A stretch of 64,000 nt of DNA from an uncultured Psychromonas sp. (GTDB lineage Bacteria > Pseudomonadota > Gammaproteobacteria > Enterobacterales > Psychromonadaceae), in NCBI RefSeq assembly GCF_947489755.1, contig NZ_CANLFB010000018.1, positions 1 to 64,000 of the forward strand, read 5' to 3'. Positions 7,830 through 17,493 of the stretch are shown here, in pieces. The notes under the pieces are model-generated. The model searched no databases and had not been told where the DNA came from. It saw nothing but the letters and a program-made list of their open reading frames with translations. Made by a program: the position numbers and the translations under genes. How positions within the stretch are numbered: the stretch's first letter is position 1; every line of letters begins with the position of its first letter.

Positions 7830-9698
7830 ATGCAGTTAATCATGGCAAAACTGAGTAAACATATAACACTCGTTTATCTTTTCATGTATTGCTTAACCTT
7901 GGTCGTGAGTATTAACCTCTTATGGCAACATAGTTTTCAACAATTACAAACGAGTAATCAACAACAACTTGATCGTTTTAGTCGCCATCTAGAGAGTCAA
8001 CTAGGACACTTTGCGTTCATTCCACAGTTACTGTCTAAGCAAGGCATTATCATCGATGCGTTAATGTCTCCACATAATACCGCGCAACTCGATTTAACTA
8101 ACCGCCATTTAAGATCAATCAACAATATAGTCGGCGCATCAGATACTTACTTATTAGATGCAAAAGCAACGACTATCGCCGCGAGTAACTGGTTAAAAGA
8201 AACCTCTTTTATAGGTGATAACTATGCATTCCGCCCTTACTATCAAGATGCAATACGCGGTGAACAAGGTCAGTACTTTGCATTAGGCTCAACATCGGGT
8301 AGAAGAGGCTATTATTTCTCATATCCTATTAAGTATGCTGCTGAAGTGATTGGCGTGGTAGTCGTTAAGATGGATCTATCACTGATAGAGAAAGACTGGA
8401 TAGGTAAAGAGCAACACTTTTTAGTCTCAGATATGAATGACATTGTATTTATTTCTTCTGAAGAGAAATGGCTTTTTAAAGCGCTTTCTCCCCTCTCAGA
8501 TAAACAAAGACAAGCCATATTAAGTAGCCGTCGGTATCTAGAAAAATCCATCGAATCTGTCTCTATCAAAGGTGACTTGCAACAAAACGCGAGTATTTTA
8601 ACGACAGCAAACAAAAAACCTTTTTCAAATTACTACTTGTCTCTGCTAAGTGTATCAATCATCCAAGATTGGAGTGTCAGAGTATTTGCCCCTATTGCTC
8701 CGATCATCATCGACATCTTAATTTTATTTACTTTCATTTCATTGCTCTACTTATTACTCTATTTATCCTTTATTGTCATTAAACAGAAGAGAAACAGATT
8801 TCACGAACAAGCATTATTAGAAATTAAATCTAAGCGAGAACTTGAATATACGGTGATGCAAAGAACATCAGCCTTACAAGCTGAAGTAGAAGAAAGACAC
8901 AAAGCAGAATCGGCACTTCGCTCTACACAGAAAGAACTCATTCAATCTGCTAAATTAGCCGTATTAGGGCAACTATCTGCCAGTATCAGTCATGAACTCA
9001 ACAACCCTTTATCAGCGATACGAACCTATGCAGAAAATGCGGTATTATTTCTTGAAAGAAACCAATTAGATAATGTTAGTAATAACTTAACGCGCATTGG
9101 GTTATTAACCGAGCGTATGGCGAAAATCAGTTCACAGCTTAAATCATTTGCACGCAAACCTAATGGAGAATTACAAGTGATCGCGTTACAGCCTGTTATT
9201 TTCGCTGCACATGAATTACTGAAACCGCAATTAAAAGCGAACAAAGTTAACTTAACCATAGAGTTACCGGAAACACCTGTTAACGTAAGAGCTGAGCCTA
9301 TTCAATTAGAACAAATTATTGTGAACCTACTGTCTAACGCTTTACAATCAATGCAACACAGTGACGATAAGCAAATCATCATTATATTAGCCGTTCAACT
9401 GGAAGATAAGCAGGATAATAAACCACTGGCTATTATCAAAGTACTCGATAAAGGAACGGGTATCGATAAAAAGTATCTCTCACATTTGTTTGAACCCTTT
9501 TTTACCACCAAAGAAACAGGGCTGGGTTTAGGTTTATCCATTTCACAACAAATTATCAGTAATATGAAAGGCACTTTATCAGCACAAAATAGGCCAACAA
9601 CAGGCGCTGAATTTACGATTACACTGCCATTAGTCATGAACAGCTTATTAAATGAGTCAAACATAATGAACAACGACAGGTCAAAAGGCCAATCATAA
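7830..9698 (+). CDS. dctB: C4-dicarboxylate sensor histidine kinase DctB
   Basis: A 622-aa membrane kinase. Transmembrane helices near 12-32 and 291-317 flank a periplasmic PDC-type sensor domain; the segment FRPYYQDAIRGEQGQYFALG (about 134-153) is typical of dicarboxylate sensors. A coiled coil (about 325-372) leads to the H-box with the phosphorylated His388 (SISHELNNPL), then the N, G1 (DKGTGID) and G2 (GLGLGLSISQQI) boxes of the ATPase domain. RBS AAGGA is 9 nt before the ATG. The response regulator follows 77 bp downstream, and the TRAP operon it should control lies convergently beyond. The assignment is strong from domain order and context. Confidence 0.9.
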   Translation: MQLIMAKLSKHITLVYLFMYCLTLVVSINLLWQHSFQQLQTSNQQQLDRFSRHLESQLGHFAFIPQLLSKQGIIIDALMSPHNTAQLDLTNRHLRSINNIVGASDTYLLDAKATTIAASNWLKETSFIGDNYAFRPYYQDAIRGEQGQYFALGSTSGRRGYYFSYPIKYAAEVIGVVVVKMDLSLIEKDWIGKEQHFLVSDMNDIVFISSEEKWLFKALSPLSDKQRQAILSSRRYLEKSIESVSIKGDLQQNASILTTANKKPFSNYYLSLLSVSIIQDWSVRVFAPIAPIIIDILILFTFISLLYLLLYLSFIVIKQKRNRFHEQALLEIKSKRELEYTVMQRTSALQAEVEERHKAESALRSTQKELIQSAKLAVLGQLSASISHELNNPLSAIRTYAENAVLFLERNQLDNVSNNLTRIGLLTERMAKISSQLKSFARKPNGELQVIALQPVIFAAHELLKPQLKANKVNLTIELPETPVNVRAEPIQLEQIIVNLLSNALQSMQHSDDKQIIIILAVQLEDKQDNKPLAIIKVLDKGTGIDKKYLSHLFEPFFTTKETGLGLGLSISQQIISNMKGTLSAQNRPTTGAEFTITLPLVMNSLLNESNIMNNDRSKGQS

Positions 9699-9775
9699 CG
9701 CTCAGCATGATTTTGCTAGCGTCATGTTTAACAATGAATAAACAATTAAAAACAAAATAAGTTCAGGGAGCCATA

Positions 9776-11107
9776 ATGAGTTTGGTATTTTTTATTGATG
9801 ATGAATACGATATGCGTTTATCAAACGAGCAAACCTTTGCATTAGCTGATATTGAAGCTGAATTTTTTGAAGATGCAGAATCTGCACTCATAGCTGCTAA
9901 ACAATCGTTACCTTTAGTGGTGATCTCTGATATTAGATTACCTGGTATCACAGGACAACAATTGTTAAACACCTTACAACAGCAAGATGCTGACTTGCCT
10001 ATTATTTTGATCACTGGTCATGGTGATATCTCAATGGCGGTTGAAGCAATAAGAAATGGTGCTTATGATTTTATTGAAAAACCCTTTTCGTCAGATAGGC
10101 TGATAGAAGTAACCCGTAAAGCTATTGAGAAACGACAACTGACACTTGAAAATAGAGAATTAAAGAAAGCATTACAGAGTAAAGAAACGCTCGGACCAAG
10201 AATTATAGGGAATACACCGAGTATCGTCTCATTAAAACAAATGATATATCGTGTCGCAGATAGCCACGCTGACATACTCCTGTATGGAGAAACAGGCACA
10301 GGTAAAGAGTTAGTCGCACGTTCCCTACATGAACAAAGCCAACGTAGTGCTAACAATTTTGTCGCAGTAAACTGTGGCGCGGTGCCAGAGAATCTTATCG
10401 AGAGTGAATTATACGGTCATGAAAAAGGCGCTTTTACAGGTGCTGACTCACAACGTATCGGAAAATTCGAATATGCTCAAGGAGGCACGCTATTTCTTGA
10501 TGAAATCGAATCGATGCCAATGCAAGCTCAAGTACGTTTATTAAGAGTATTACAGGAAAGAAGTTTAGAACGCGTCGGCTCTAACAAAGCCATTGACCTA
10601 GACATCAGAATCATTGCGGCTACCAAAGTTGATTTAAAAGAAGCACCAGGTTTCAGACAAGACCTGTATTACAGATTAAATATGGTAACCCTAGATCTAC
10701 CACCATTACGTCATCGTAAAGAGGATATTCCCAAGTTATTTCATCATTTTTTATTAGTGGCAGCCGCTCGATACGGAAAAGCCGCACCGGCACTACCCAC
10801 TCATTCATTACAAGCATTATTAAGCCATGATTGGCCAGGTAATGTTCGTGAGTTGAGGAATGCCGCTGAACGATTCATTTTATTAGGTTCTCTCTCTGAC
10901 CTCAATTGTGCCGAGAATGATGTTAATGCCGGTTTAAGTTTATCTGAACAAGTCGATGCCTTTGAAAAAACCTTAATAGAACAAGCATTGAGCCTAACCA
11001 ATGGCAGCATTAAAGACACCATGCAAGCACTTAACTTACCGCGTAAAACATTGTATGACAAAATGCAAAAACACAGTGTTGAAAAGCAAAGCTTCAAAGC
11101 AGAATAA
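9776..11107 (+). CDS. dctD: Sigma-54 dependent response regulator DctD
   Basis: A 443-aa NtrC-family activator. The receiver domain (1-120) has acidic D8-D9, phospho-acceptor D52 and K102. The AAA+ domain shows Walker A GETGTGKE (171-178), the sigma-54 contact loop GAFTGA (218-223) and Walker B LFLDE (239-243). A Fis-type helix-turn-helix ends the protein (about 395-440). RBS GGGAG is about 6 nt before the ATG. Its obvious target is the sigma-54 promoter of dctP at 14568-14583. Phosphorylation by the adjacent DctB is inferred from gene order and family. Confidence 0.92.
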   Translation: MSLVFFIDDEYDMRLSNEQTFALADIEAEFFEDAESALIAAKQSLPLVVISDIRLPGITGQQLLNTLQQQDADLPIILITGHGDISMAVEAIRNGAYDFIEKPFSSDRLIEVTRKAIEKRQLTLENRELKKALQSKETLGPRIIGNTPSIVSLKQMIYRVADSHADILLYGETGTGKELVARSLHEQSQRSANNFVAVNCGAVPENLIESELYGHEKGAFTGADSQRIGKFEYAQGGTLFLDEIESMPMQAQVRLLRVLQERSLERVGSNKAIDLDIRIIAATKVDLKEAPGFRQDLYYRLNMVTLDLPPLRHRKEDIPKLFHHFLLVAAARYGKAAPALPTHSLQALLSHDWPGNVRELRNAAERFILLGSLSDLNCAENDVNAGLSLSEQVDAFEKTLIEQALSLTNGSIKDTMQALNLPRKTLYDKMQKHSVEKQSFKAE

Positions 11108-11200
11108 GTTGAGAGAGAGATAGATAGAGTAGATAATAAAGAAAGCTATTAGAATAAGAACTTCATCAGGATTAGTGAGTCAATATAAAAAGTTAAAAAG

Positions 11201-11235
11201 AGCTGGTGGTTTTATCCACCAGCTTTAGCTTTTTT
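11201..11235. terminator. Bidirectional terminator between dctD and dctM
   Basis: AGCTGGTGG (11201-11209) pairs perfectly with CCACCAGCT (11216-11224) around a 6-nt loop. A-rich sequence lies on the left and a T run (11231-11235) on the right. It sits between the convergent dctBD and dctPQM operons. Confidence 0.85.
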
Positions 11236-11274
11236 AAAGGTTAAGTCATCACCCTTGTTAAGCATAAACACTGT

Positions 11275-12648
11275 TTATTTAGTAATGATCTCAGGTCCCA
11301 TCATCAGGTTTGGTAACCACGTAGAGACCGCTGGTACATAAGTCACAATCATTAAGAACAAGAACATCACCCCTACTAACGGTAACGACGCTTTCACCAC
11401 TTTCATCATGGACAGTTTGGCGACCCCTGCGGTCACAAAGAGATTTAAACCAACGGGTGGTGTGATCATTCCTATCTCCATATTTACCACCATCATAATA
11501 CCCAAGTGAATAGGATCAATGCCTAAAGCAATCGCAATAGGGAAGACTAAAGGTGCCACAATAATCAATAAACCAGAGGGTTCCATAAACTGACCGCCAA
11601 TCAATAATAATAGATTAACAACAATTAGGAATTCTATTGGGCCTAAACCAGCTGACAACATCGACTCTGTTATCATTTGCGGAATACGCTCTTCAGTTAA
11701 TACATGTTTAAGAATTAATGCATTAGCGACAATGAACATCAGCATAATCGTTAATTTACCCGCATCATATAATGTCTTACGCGTATCTTCATGGCAAAAC
11801 ACATGCATCGCTTTAAACCAATATGCTTTGGCCTTTTTCTCTGCGGGTTCTTTATCTGCTAATGGTCCCATGTCTTTATAGACAAAGTTAGAAATAATAA
11901 AGGCATACACAGCGGCAACAGCAGCCGCTTCAGTCGGTGTAAAAACACCACCATAAATACCACCAAGGATAATGACAATCAACAATAATCCCCAACCAGC
12001 ATCTCTTGCAGAACGGAACACTTCGCCCCAACCCACAAAAGGTTGTGCTGGAATGTTTTTATAACGTGCATAAATATAAATGGCGATCATCAACATGACT
12101 CCGGCTAACAAACCAGGAATAACGCCCCCTAAGAACATGCGCCCAACGGATACATCGGTTGCAGCAGCATAAACGACCATCACGATCGAAGGTGGAATCA
12201 AAATACCCAACGTACCAGCATTACAAATAACCCCTGCAGCAAACTCTTTGGTGTAACCATTTTTAACCATCCCTGCGATAACGATCCCACCAATCGCAAC
12301 AACTGTTGCAGGTGAAGAGCCAGATAAAGCAGCAAACATCATACAAGCCACAACAGATGCCATGGCTAAACCACCACGTAATGACCCAACCAGTGCAATT
12401 GCAAAGCGAATAATACGTTTAGCCACACCACCGGTTGCCATAAAGCTAGAAGCAAGAATGAAGAAAGGAATCGCCAATAAAGTATAATGACCAGTAAACG
12501 CATTAAGTAACGTTTGTGCAATAGACGCTAATGATGCATCAGAATGCACCATCAAAAAGACAATACTTGAAGCACCTAGCGAAATCGCAATAGGTACGCC
12601 GACGATCATCAATGCAATCACCATGATAAAAAGCATTAGCATAGCCAT
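11275..12648 (-). CDS. dctM: TRAP C4-dicarboxylate transporter large permease DctM
   Basis: A 457-aa inner-membrane protein with about 12 hydrophobic segments, the Na+-coupled transport subunit of a tripartite ATP-independent periplasmic transporter. Blocks typical of the family include AIPFFILASSFMATGGVAKR, CMMFAALSGSSPATVVAIGG, and the C-terminal GMMTPPVGLNLFV-like block MEIGMITPPVGLNLFVTAGV. A cytoplasmic loop around 255-285 (KDMGPLADKEPAEKKAKAYW) is longer than in many DctM proteins. RBS GGAGG is 7 nt before the ATG, and its start overlaps the dctQ stop by one base (TAATG), implying translational coupling. Confidence 0.92.
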   Translation of the reverse strand: MAMLMLFIMVIALMIVGVPIAISLGASSIVFLMVHSDASLASIAQTLLNAFTGHYTLLAIPFFILASSFMATGGVAKRIIRFAIALVGSLRGGLAMASVVACMMFAALSGSSPATVVAIGGIVIAGMVKNGYTKEFAAGVICNAGTLGILIPPSIVMVVYAAATDVSVGRMFLGGVIPGLLAGVMLMIAIYIYARYKNIPAQPFVGWGEVFRSARDAGWGLLLIVIILGGIYGGVFTPTEAAAVAAVYAFIISNFVYKDMGPLADKEPAEKKAKAYWFKAMHVFCHEDTRKTLYDAGKLTIMLMFIVANALILKHVLTEERIPQMITESMLSAGLGPIEFLIVVNLLLLIGGQFMEPSGLLIIVAPLVFPIAIALGIDPIHLGIMMVVNMEIGMITPPVGLNLFVTAGVAKLSMMKVVKASLPLVGVMFLFLMIVTYVPAVSTWLPNLMMGPEIITK

Positions 12649-13358
12649 TAGTTACCCTCCTTGTTAACATTCGCTTGTTCAGCTTTATTTTGATCGTGGC
12701 TTTTATTAGCAAAGTTTTCTTTAAGCTCTTTTAACTCGTTATTGCCCTGTTCTTGATGAAACTCATCGAGTTGTTCTTCAGCTTCATGACTGGCAATCAT
12801 ACGATCTAATTTATTGGTCATAATTAACCAAGTGATTTGCAAAAATCTGAACGTCATTAATGCCATCCCTAAAGGCAATGCAAAGTAAGGGATAAAGCGA
12901 GGTAACCTTTCGTATCGTTCACCTTCATTAAACCAACCTGAAAGAAACTGTAAGATGTCAGGCATGGGAATATCTTCCGTCTCATACCAAGCGCGATCAG
13001 TAATAAAAGGCACCCAATAATTCCAAGAGCCTATTAATAACGAAACAGAAAAGAATAAACAAAAGAAAACAGCGATTAAAGCAAACGTCTTTCTTAAGCC
13101 TTTTGGTGCAATGTTAATAACCACATCGACACCGATGTGAAAATGCTTTTTAACGCCATAAGAAGCCCCTACTAACACCATCCATGCAAACATAAATACC
13201 GTGAGCTCTAATGCCCATAATATATTGTCATTGAAGACATAACGCACCACTACATTGGCAAAGGTTAATAACGTCATTAACCCTAAAAATGCGGCAATTA
13301 ATGTTTCTTCTGCATAGTCGGTGATTTTCCCTATTCGGGCAAAAATTCCGATTTTCAT
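12648..13358 (-). CDS. dctQ: TRAP C4-dicarboxylate transporter small permease DctQ
   Basis: A 236-aa inner-membrane protein with four hydrophobic segments (near 22-38, 54-70, 89-109, 158-176), the small TRAP subunit. It carries the DctQ-type sequence LELTVFMFAWMVLVGASYGVKK. A hydrophilic, charged C-terminal tail of about 55 residues (EEQLDEFHQEQGNNELKELK) makes it longer than typical DctQ proteins. RBS AAAGGGA precedes the ATG. A stable hairpin at 13403-13439 separates it from dctP. Confidence 0.88.
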   Translation of the reverse strand: MKIGIFARIGKITDYAEETLIAAFLGLMTLLTFANVVVRYVFNDNILWALELTVFMFAWMVLVGASYGVKKHFHIGVDVVINIAPKGLRKTFALIAVFFCLFFSVSLLIGSWNYWVPFITDRAWYETEDIPMPDILQFLSGWFNEGERYERLPRFIPYFALPLGMALMTFRFLQITWLIMTNKLDRMIASHEAEEQLDEFHQEQGNNELKELKENFANKSHDQNKAEQANVNKEGN

Positions 13359-13402
13359 TTGTTTATCCCTTTCTTATTCACTCTCTTTTGTGACTTAGTA
13401 AA

Positions 13403-13439
13403 GCCATTACCTCAACACTAAAAAATGGTAGGTAATGGC
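13403..13439 (-). other. Intercistronic hairpin between dctP and dctQ
   Basis: GCCATTACCT (13403-13412) pairs perfectly with AGGTAATGGC (13430-13439). On the minus-strand RNA it forms a 10-bp stem in the 94-nt gap after dctP. Such stems commonly protect the binding-protein message or cause partial termination, giving more DctP than DctQM. That role is inferred. Confidence 0.6.
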
Positions 13440-13452
13440 AATAAACTAATAC

Positions 13453-14451
13453 TTACTTATTTGATGCTTGTGCAGCTTCAAGTAAGTCACTACCAATATC
13501 TTTTTCAAACTTTTTCCAAACAGGTTTAAGTGCTGTAACCCATTCTGAACGTTGCTCAGGTGTTAGAGTACGTACTACACCACCCGCTTTAATGATATTC
13601 TGTTTATTCGCTTCATTCACAATCGTTGATTCAGCGTTTCTCTCTTCAGTGACTTCTTTTAAGATAGTCCCTAACTGAGTACGAATATCATCAGGGAGGT
13701 TGTCCCACCAATCGCCAGACGTCACCACTAAGTAGTCTAAAATACCGTGATTCGTTTCTGTTACGCCATCTTGAACTTCAAAGAATTTTTTACCGTAAGT
13801 GTTTGACCACGTATTTTCCTGACCATCGATAACTTTAGTTTGTAAGCCTCCGTAAACTTCTTTAAATGACATTTTCTGAGGGTTAGCACCTAGTTGTTCA
13901 AATTGTGCCACTAACACATCAGAGGCTTGTACACGGAACTTAAGTCCTTTAGCATCAGTTGGTAATAATAAAGGTTTATTTGCAGACATTTGTTTCATAC
14001 CGTTATGCCAAAATTCTAAGCCTTTAAGGCCTCGACGGTTCATCGCATTTTTTAACTTATCGCCCGCTTCAGAGTTCTGAAATCTATCTACGGCAGCAAC
14101 ATCATCGAATAAAAACGGTAAATCAAATAGTCGGTATTTTTTGGTGATTTTTTCAAACTTAGATAAAGAAGGTGCAGCCATTTGCACATCACCATTTAAT
14201 AACGCTTCTAATACTTGGTTGTCATCATATAAAGTTGAATTTGGAAAAACCTGCATACAGGCTTTACCGTTCATTTCAGCATTAACACGTTGTTCTAATA
14301 ATGATGCAGCCACTCCTTTAGGGTGTTTATCAGAATTAGTAACATGGCTAAACTTAATGACCATCTCACCTGGATCACAATTAGCATAAGCATTAGCGCC
14401 ACTTAAAAGTGCTGCACTACATAAAGACATAACCGTTAATTTTTTAAACAT
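13453..14451 (-). CDS. dctP: TRAP transporter periplasmic C4-dicarboxylate binding protein DctP
   Basis: A 332-aa periplasmic protein. A signal peptide occupies about 1-23 (ending GANAYA). DctP-family blocks follow: IKFSHVTNSDKHPKG, the cleft segment LKFRVQASDVLVAQFEQLGANP with the conserved carboxylate-binding arginine, and GGLQTKVIDGQENTWSN. It is the first gene of dctPQM. RBS AGGAG is 6 nt before the ATG, and a sigma-54 promoter lies about 115 bp upstream. Fumarate, malate or succinate as ligand is inferred from the DctBD partner. Confidence 0.92.
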   Translation of the reverse strand: MFKKLTVMSLCSAALLSGANAYANCDPGEMVIKFSHVTNSDKHPKGVAASLLEQRVNAEMNGKACMQVFPNSTLYDDNQVLEALLNGDVQMAAPSLSKFEKITKKYRLFDLPFLFDDVAAVDRFQNSEAGDKLKNAMNRRGLKGLEFWHNGMKQMSANKPLLLPTDAKGLKFRVQASDVLVAQFEQLGANPQKMSFKEVYGGLQTKVIDGQENTWSNTYGKKFFEVQDGVTETNHGILDYLVVTSGDWWDNLPDDIRTQLGTILKEVTEERNAESTIVNEANKQNIIKAGGVVRTLTPEQRSEWVTALKPVWKKFEKDIGSDLLEAAQASNK

Positions 14452-14567
14452 GTTGAGCTCCTATATCCATATTGGTACGCATTGATTGCGTATGTTGTAT
14501 AAAACTGACTTTAATAAAATGATCTAACTGTTAATAACGAAAACGTTCTATCGTATGAACTGATATA

Positions 14568-14583
14568 GCAAGCAACGAGCCAA
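14568..14583 (-). promoter_or_regulatory. Sigma-54 promoter of dctPQM
   Basis: The minus strand reads TTGGCTCGTTGCTTGCTA. It has GG at 14581-14580, exactly ten bases, then GC at 14569-14568, with consensus-like TTGGC and TTGCT flanks. Transcription would begin near 14557. The neighbouring DctD, a GAFTGA-loop activator, is the natural partner. Confidence 0.75.
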
Positions 14584-14664
14584 TGTTAAATTATTGTTAA
14601 CAACGCAGTGATAGTAAGGCTTACAGAGAAATACTTAGAATAATAGAAAATAGAAAGTGTGCGT

Positions 14665-14686
14665 GATGGGGGGAAACCTACCCATC
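14665..14686. promoter_or_regulatory. Candidate DctD enhancer dyad
   Basis: GATGGG (14665-14670) and CCCATC (14681-14686) form an inverted repeat about 85-105 bp upstream of the -24 element of the dctP promoter. That is the usual distance for an activator site of an NtrC-type protein. The role is inferred from position only. Confidence 0.35.
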
Positions 14687-15015
14687 TAAAATGAACAATG
14701 AGTCAAAAGCCGCCGTTAATATTTAGAGCACCGATTCAAAGGTGGCATGAATGACAAAATCAAGCATGAAGATAGCAACATAAAGAGCAACAAGAATTTA
14801 GGAAGAACTTTAAATAGAGGCTTAATTGTTATTTTTGGTGATATTTGTGGTGATAATAGCGTGGTTAACGAGTCATTTTTAATAGGGACAAAAAAGGCCA
14901 CCGAAGTGACCTTTCTAACAATAGCATTTAAGATTAAGCCTAAATCTAAGTCTTAACCTAAACCTAGATTTAGACCTAAACTTAAAGTTATGCCCATTGT
15001 TCTATATGAGTGAGC
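14687..15015. other. Intergenic region with two hairpins and low-complexity repeats
   Basis: This stretch lies between the dctP upstream region and a PEP-CTERM gene. It holds a hairpin AAAGGCCAC/GTGACCTTT (14893-14914). Next comes a run of imperfect CCTAAA/TTAGAC units (about 14937-14990) containing the inverted repeat CTAAATCTA...TAGATTTAG, likely the terminator region of the gene at 15016. Overlapping short open frames on both strands here have no RBS or recognisable product, so I do not call a gene. Confidence 0.5.
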
Positions 15016-15735
15016 TTAAGCCTTACGACGAGACGCTCCAGCAAAACCTAACAACGCTAAACCAAAAATAGCGATAGTTGATGGCTCAGGAACAGAAACG
15101 GTCGCAGAGTCGAAATCTAAATTGCTGATTGCGCCAGAACCATTGAGGTTTATTTCAATTGAGTAAACACCTACGATATCAAATAATAGACGATCCCAAG
15201 TATTATTACCGCCTGTACTTGGCGTATAAAAAGTATCTTCACTAATTTCATCTCCATTAATGTCGAATAAGTTAATCGAATTATTATCCGATGCTTCTTC
15301 TAGTTCAATGTCAAAAAAATCAATACTATTTAATGTAACAGCCTCAGAAAAATCAATCGTAAACGTACCTGCTGGTCGGCTACCTTCATCATCTGGATCG
15401 GTACAAGTTAATGCATCACAAGTACTCGGATTTTCATGGATAACTAAAACATTACCAGGATTTGATGTGCCTAAACTTGGGTCATTAATATTTGCAAAAG
15501 GAGACTCTAAATCACTATCTTGAGTATTCGACGAACTACTATCAAATACTACGGCTAAATTGTTTTCGTTTTTATCGGCATTGTAACCATTAAAAGTAAT
15601 GCCATAATCAGCAAAGTACTCATCATCAACAATCGTACCGTTATCTAAACCGTCAAAAGTAATAGTGGTCGCGGATGCTAGTGGCATCATTGCTGTTGAG
15701 GCAGCTAATACCACCAAGTGTTTTAATTTCATCAT
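15016..15735 (-). CDS. PEP-CTERM sorting domain protein
   Basis: A 239-aa exported protein. Residues 1-22 are a signal peptide ending ASA. The body begins TITFDGLDNGT and is rich in Asp, Asn and Ser (SSSSNTQDSDLESP), typical of secreted beta-rich PEP-CTERM proteins. The tail is canonical: VPEPSTIAIFGLALLGF followed by SRRK. A cysteine pair (CDALTCTD) lies near residue 109. The function is unknown, with surface anchoring by an exosortase expected from the family. RBS AGGGA is 5 nt upstream. Unlike the gene at 254-1231 it has no clear sigma-54 promoter. Confidence 0.8.
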   Translation of the reverse strand: MMKLKHLVVLAASTAMMPLASATTITFDGLDNGTIVDDEYFADYGITFNGYNADKNENNLAVVFDSSSSNTQDSDLESPFANINDPSLGTSNPGNVLVIHENPSTCDALTCTDPDDEGSRPAGTFTIDFSEAVTLNSIDFFDIELEEASDNNSINLFDINGDEISEDTFYTPSTGGNNTWDRLLFDIVGVYSIEINLNGSGAISNLDFDSATVSVPEPSTIAIFGLALLGFAGASRRKA

Positions 15736-15854
15736 TATTGTCCCTAATATTAAGTTTCTATCTCTATTTTCGGAGTACGATTATAACACGCAAAATAAAA
15801 TCAAATACAAATCAAAATAACATTTTATATAAATCTTTATGAAGGTTCTACTTA

Positions 15855-17168
15855 TTACGAGTATAAACGCTTCGCTTTGAGTAATGCGCCAAACACAACA
15901 GAGCTAAATGCGTCTGCAACAGAGATCGACACAAAAGGATATCTTTCACTTAACGCTTGTTGCACTAAAGGTGATAAACCCATCCCGCCCGTTAAATAAA
16001 TGATTTCAGGCGTTCTCTGTGCCTGTGCTATCGCATCATCAATCATTACAAACATTTTATCTAACCAATTAACCATTGTTTCCGATACTTGTGGACGTTG
16101 AATATCCAGTTGTAACTCATCTTCAACGAAGGATAGCGACAACTCAGCTTTTTCATTATCACTTAAATTGATCTTCGCAAGCTCAATCGCATGCATCAAT
16201 TGATGTGTTAATCTTTCCGTTTGTACTTGCTGTAAACGCATTAACGGTATTGGATTTTCACTTTCATTAATATATTCAGTAATCGACTTACTGCGAGCAG
16301 GCGAATAAAAATCACTCATTAATGGCATGTTATCAATGTCGTAAACACCAGAAAACAGCATATTAGGAATCGCTCTTCCCTTGTTAGTACGCGTGCCTCT
16401 ACCAAATAAAGGAGAAACAATGCCACTGGCTAATAACTTATCGCAAACAATCCCGCCTTGTCGAATACCAACGGTTGAATAGATATCATCGCTTCGGTCA
16501 AGCTTCTCTGCATTCTCTTGACTTAACAAACAGAAAGTAACATCTGATGTACCGCCCCCTAAATCCACAACCATGGCGTCGGTGGCTTTGTCGATATTCT
16601 GTTCAAAGTGATAGGCAGCGGCAAGCGGCTCATGAATAAACTCGACATCAGTAAAACCTACTTTGTGTGCAGCACGTAACATTAATGCTTCAGCCTGTTT
16701 ATTGCCTAACTCACCCATCGTAGAATGATAGTTAACTGGACGAGCGATCACCACTTTAGTGATCACAATAGAGAGTTGTTTCTCTGCACACTGCTTTAAA
16801 TACGAAAGAAAACGCACCACTAGCTTTTCAAAACTATCTAACAAACGTTTAGGAATTTTCGCCCCTAAGAAGTTTTTAGGGCTATTAACATAACGGCCTT
16901 CATGCGGTGTTTCTAAAAAAGCATTAAATCCCTGCTCACCAAATAATATTTCACCCGCGGCTAACATATCATTTAAGGTTTGTTCATTTGCTTTAGCATC
17001 ATGGCTATCATCGCCTGACTCATCATGCGCTAAATAAATAGCTGAACGTATTTTGTACGGATTTTCGCTGTTCTCATCTACAACAATCAGTGTTGGTAAG
17101 TCATTAACAAGCGCTGCAACAGCACAATTACTCGTACCAAAATCAATGCCAATAAAATCAGTTGTCAT
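15855..17168 (-). CDS. YegD-type Hsp70-like protein
   Basis: A 437-aa cytoplasmic protein with the actin/Hsp70 ATPase fold. The phosphate-1 motif is FIGIDFGTSNCAVA (residues 5-18), the phosphate-2 motif AMVVDLGGGTSDVTF near 194-208, and the adenosine motif IIYLTGGMGLSPLVQ near 390. It stops after the nucleotide-binding domain and has no Hsp70 substrate-binding domain, which matches E. coli YegD in length and layout. The client or role is not established for the family. It is divergent from nasT, with the nitrogen-regulatory region in between. Confidence 0.8.
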   Translation of the reverse strand: MTTDFIGIDFGTSNCAVAALVNDLPTLIVVDENSENPYKIRSAIYLAHDESGDDSHDAKANEQTLNDMLAAGEILFGEQGFNAFLETPHEGRYVNSPKNFLGAKIPKRLLDSFEKLVVRFLSYLKQCAEKQLSIVITKVVIARPVNYHSTMGELGNKQAEALMLRAAHKVGFTDVEFIHEPLAAAYHFEQNIDKATDAMVVDLGGGTSDVTFCLLSQENAEKLDRSDDIYSTVGIRQGGIVCDKLLASGIVSPLFGRGTRTNKGRAIPNMLFSGVYDIDNMPLMSDFYSPARSKSITEYINESENPIPLMRLQQVQTERLTHQLMHAIELAKINLSDNEKAELSLSFVEDELQLDIQRPQVSETMVNWLDKMFVMIDDAIAQAQRTPEIIYLTGGMGLSPLVQQALSERYPFVSISVADAFSSVVFGALLKAKRLYS

Positions 17169-17370
17169 AGGAATACCTAATTGAAAAAATTAAGGGGCGA
17201 GATATTACCTTATCAAGCCATAAATACAAATCAGGATGATCATAATTGAAGTTTTAAAGTTGAATAAATGCTAATTAACATTACTAATTAACATTAATTT
17301 ATCTTTTTTATCGCACATTTGATCTTATTCATAAAAGTCATTGAATTGTCTAAAAAACACTCCGTAATAG

Positions 17371-17417
17371 TGCACCTGTTCAGTGCGTTTATAATTTTCA
17401 CTCGCCTGATTGGTGCA
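17371..17417 (+). promoter_or_regulatory. Two NtrC-like enhancer sites upstream of nasT
   Basis: Site 1 (17371-17387) is TGCACCTGTTCAGTGCG, matching the TGCAC-N7-GTGCA dyad with one mismatch. Site 2 (17401-17417) ends in ATTGGTGCA, an exact right half-site with a weak left half. Centres are 30 bp apart, about three helical turns, at roughly -141 and -111 from the predicted start. This spacing resembles the NtrC enhancer of E. coli glnAp2. Binding is inferred. Confidence 0.6.
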
Positions 17418-17493
17418 ATATTTCCTCTATTAAAATGGTATAAAACAAACACAAAAAACATTAAACCATTGATTTAATGAGAAAATAAAAATA

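Noticed and set aside
14747-14956. 69-codon plus-strand open frame near the second PEP-CTERM gene
   Set aside because: It contains a terminator-like hairpin, lacks an RBS, and an equally long frame exists on the other strand.
15790-15810. Sigma-54 promoter for the PEP-CTERM gene at 15016-15735
   Set aside because: A TTGC-like -12 element is present, but the -24 position reads TG instead of GG, so the match is too weak.
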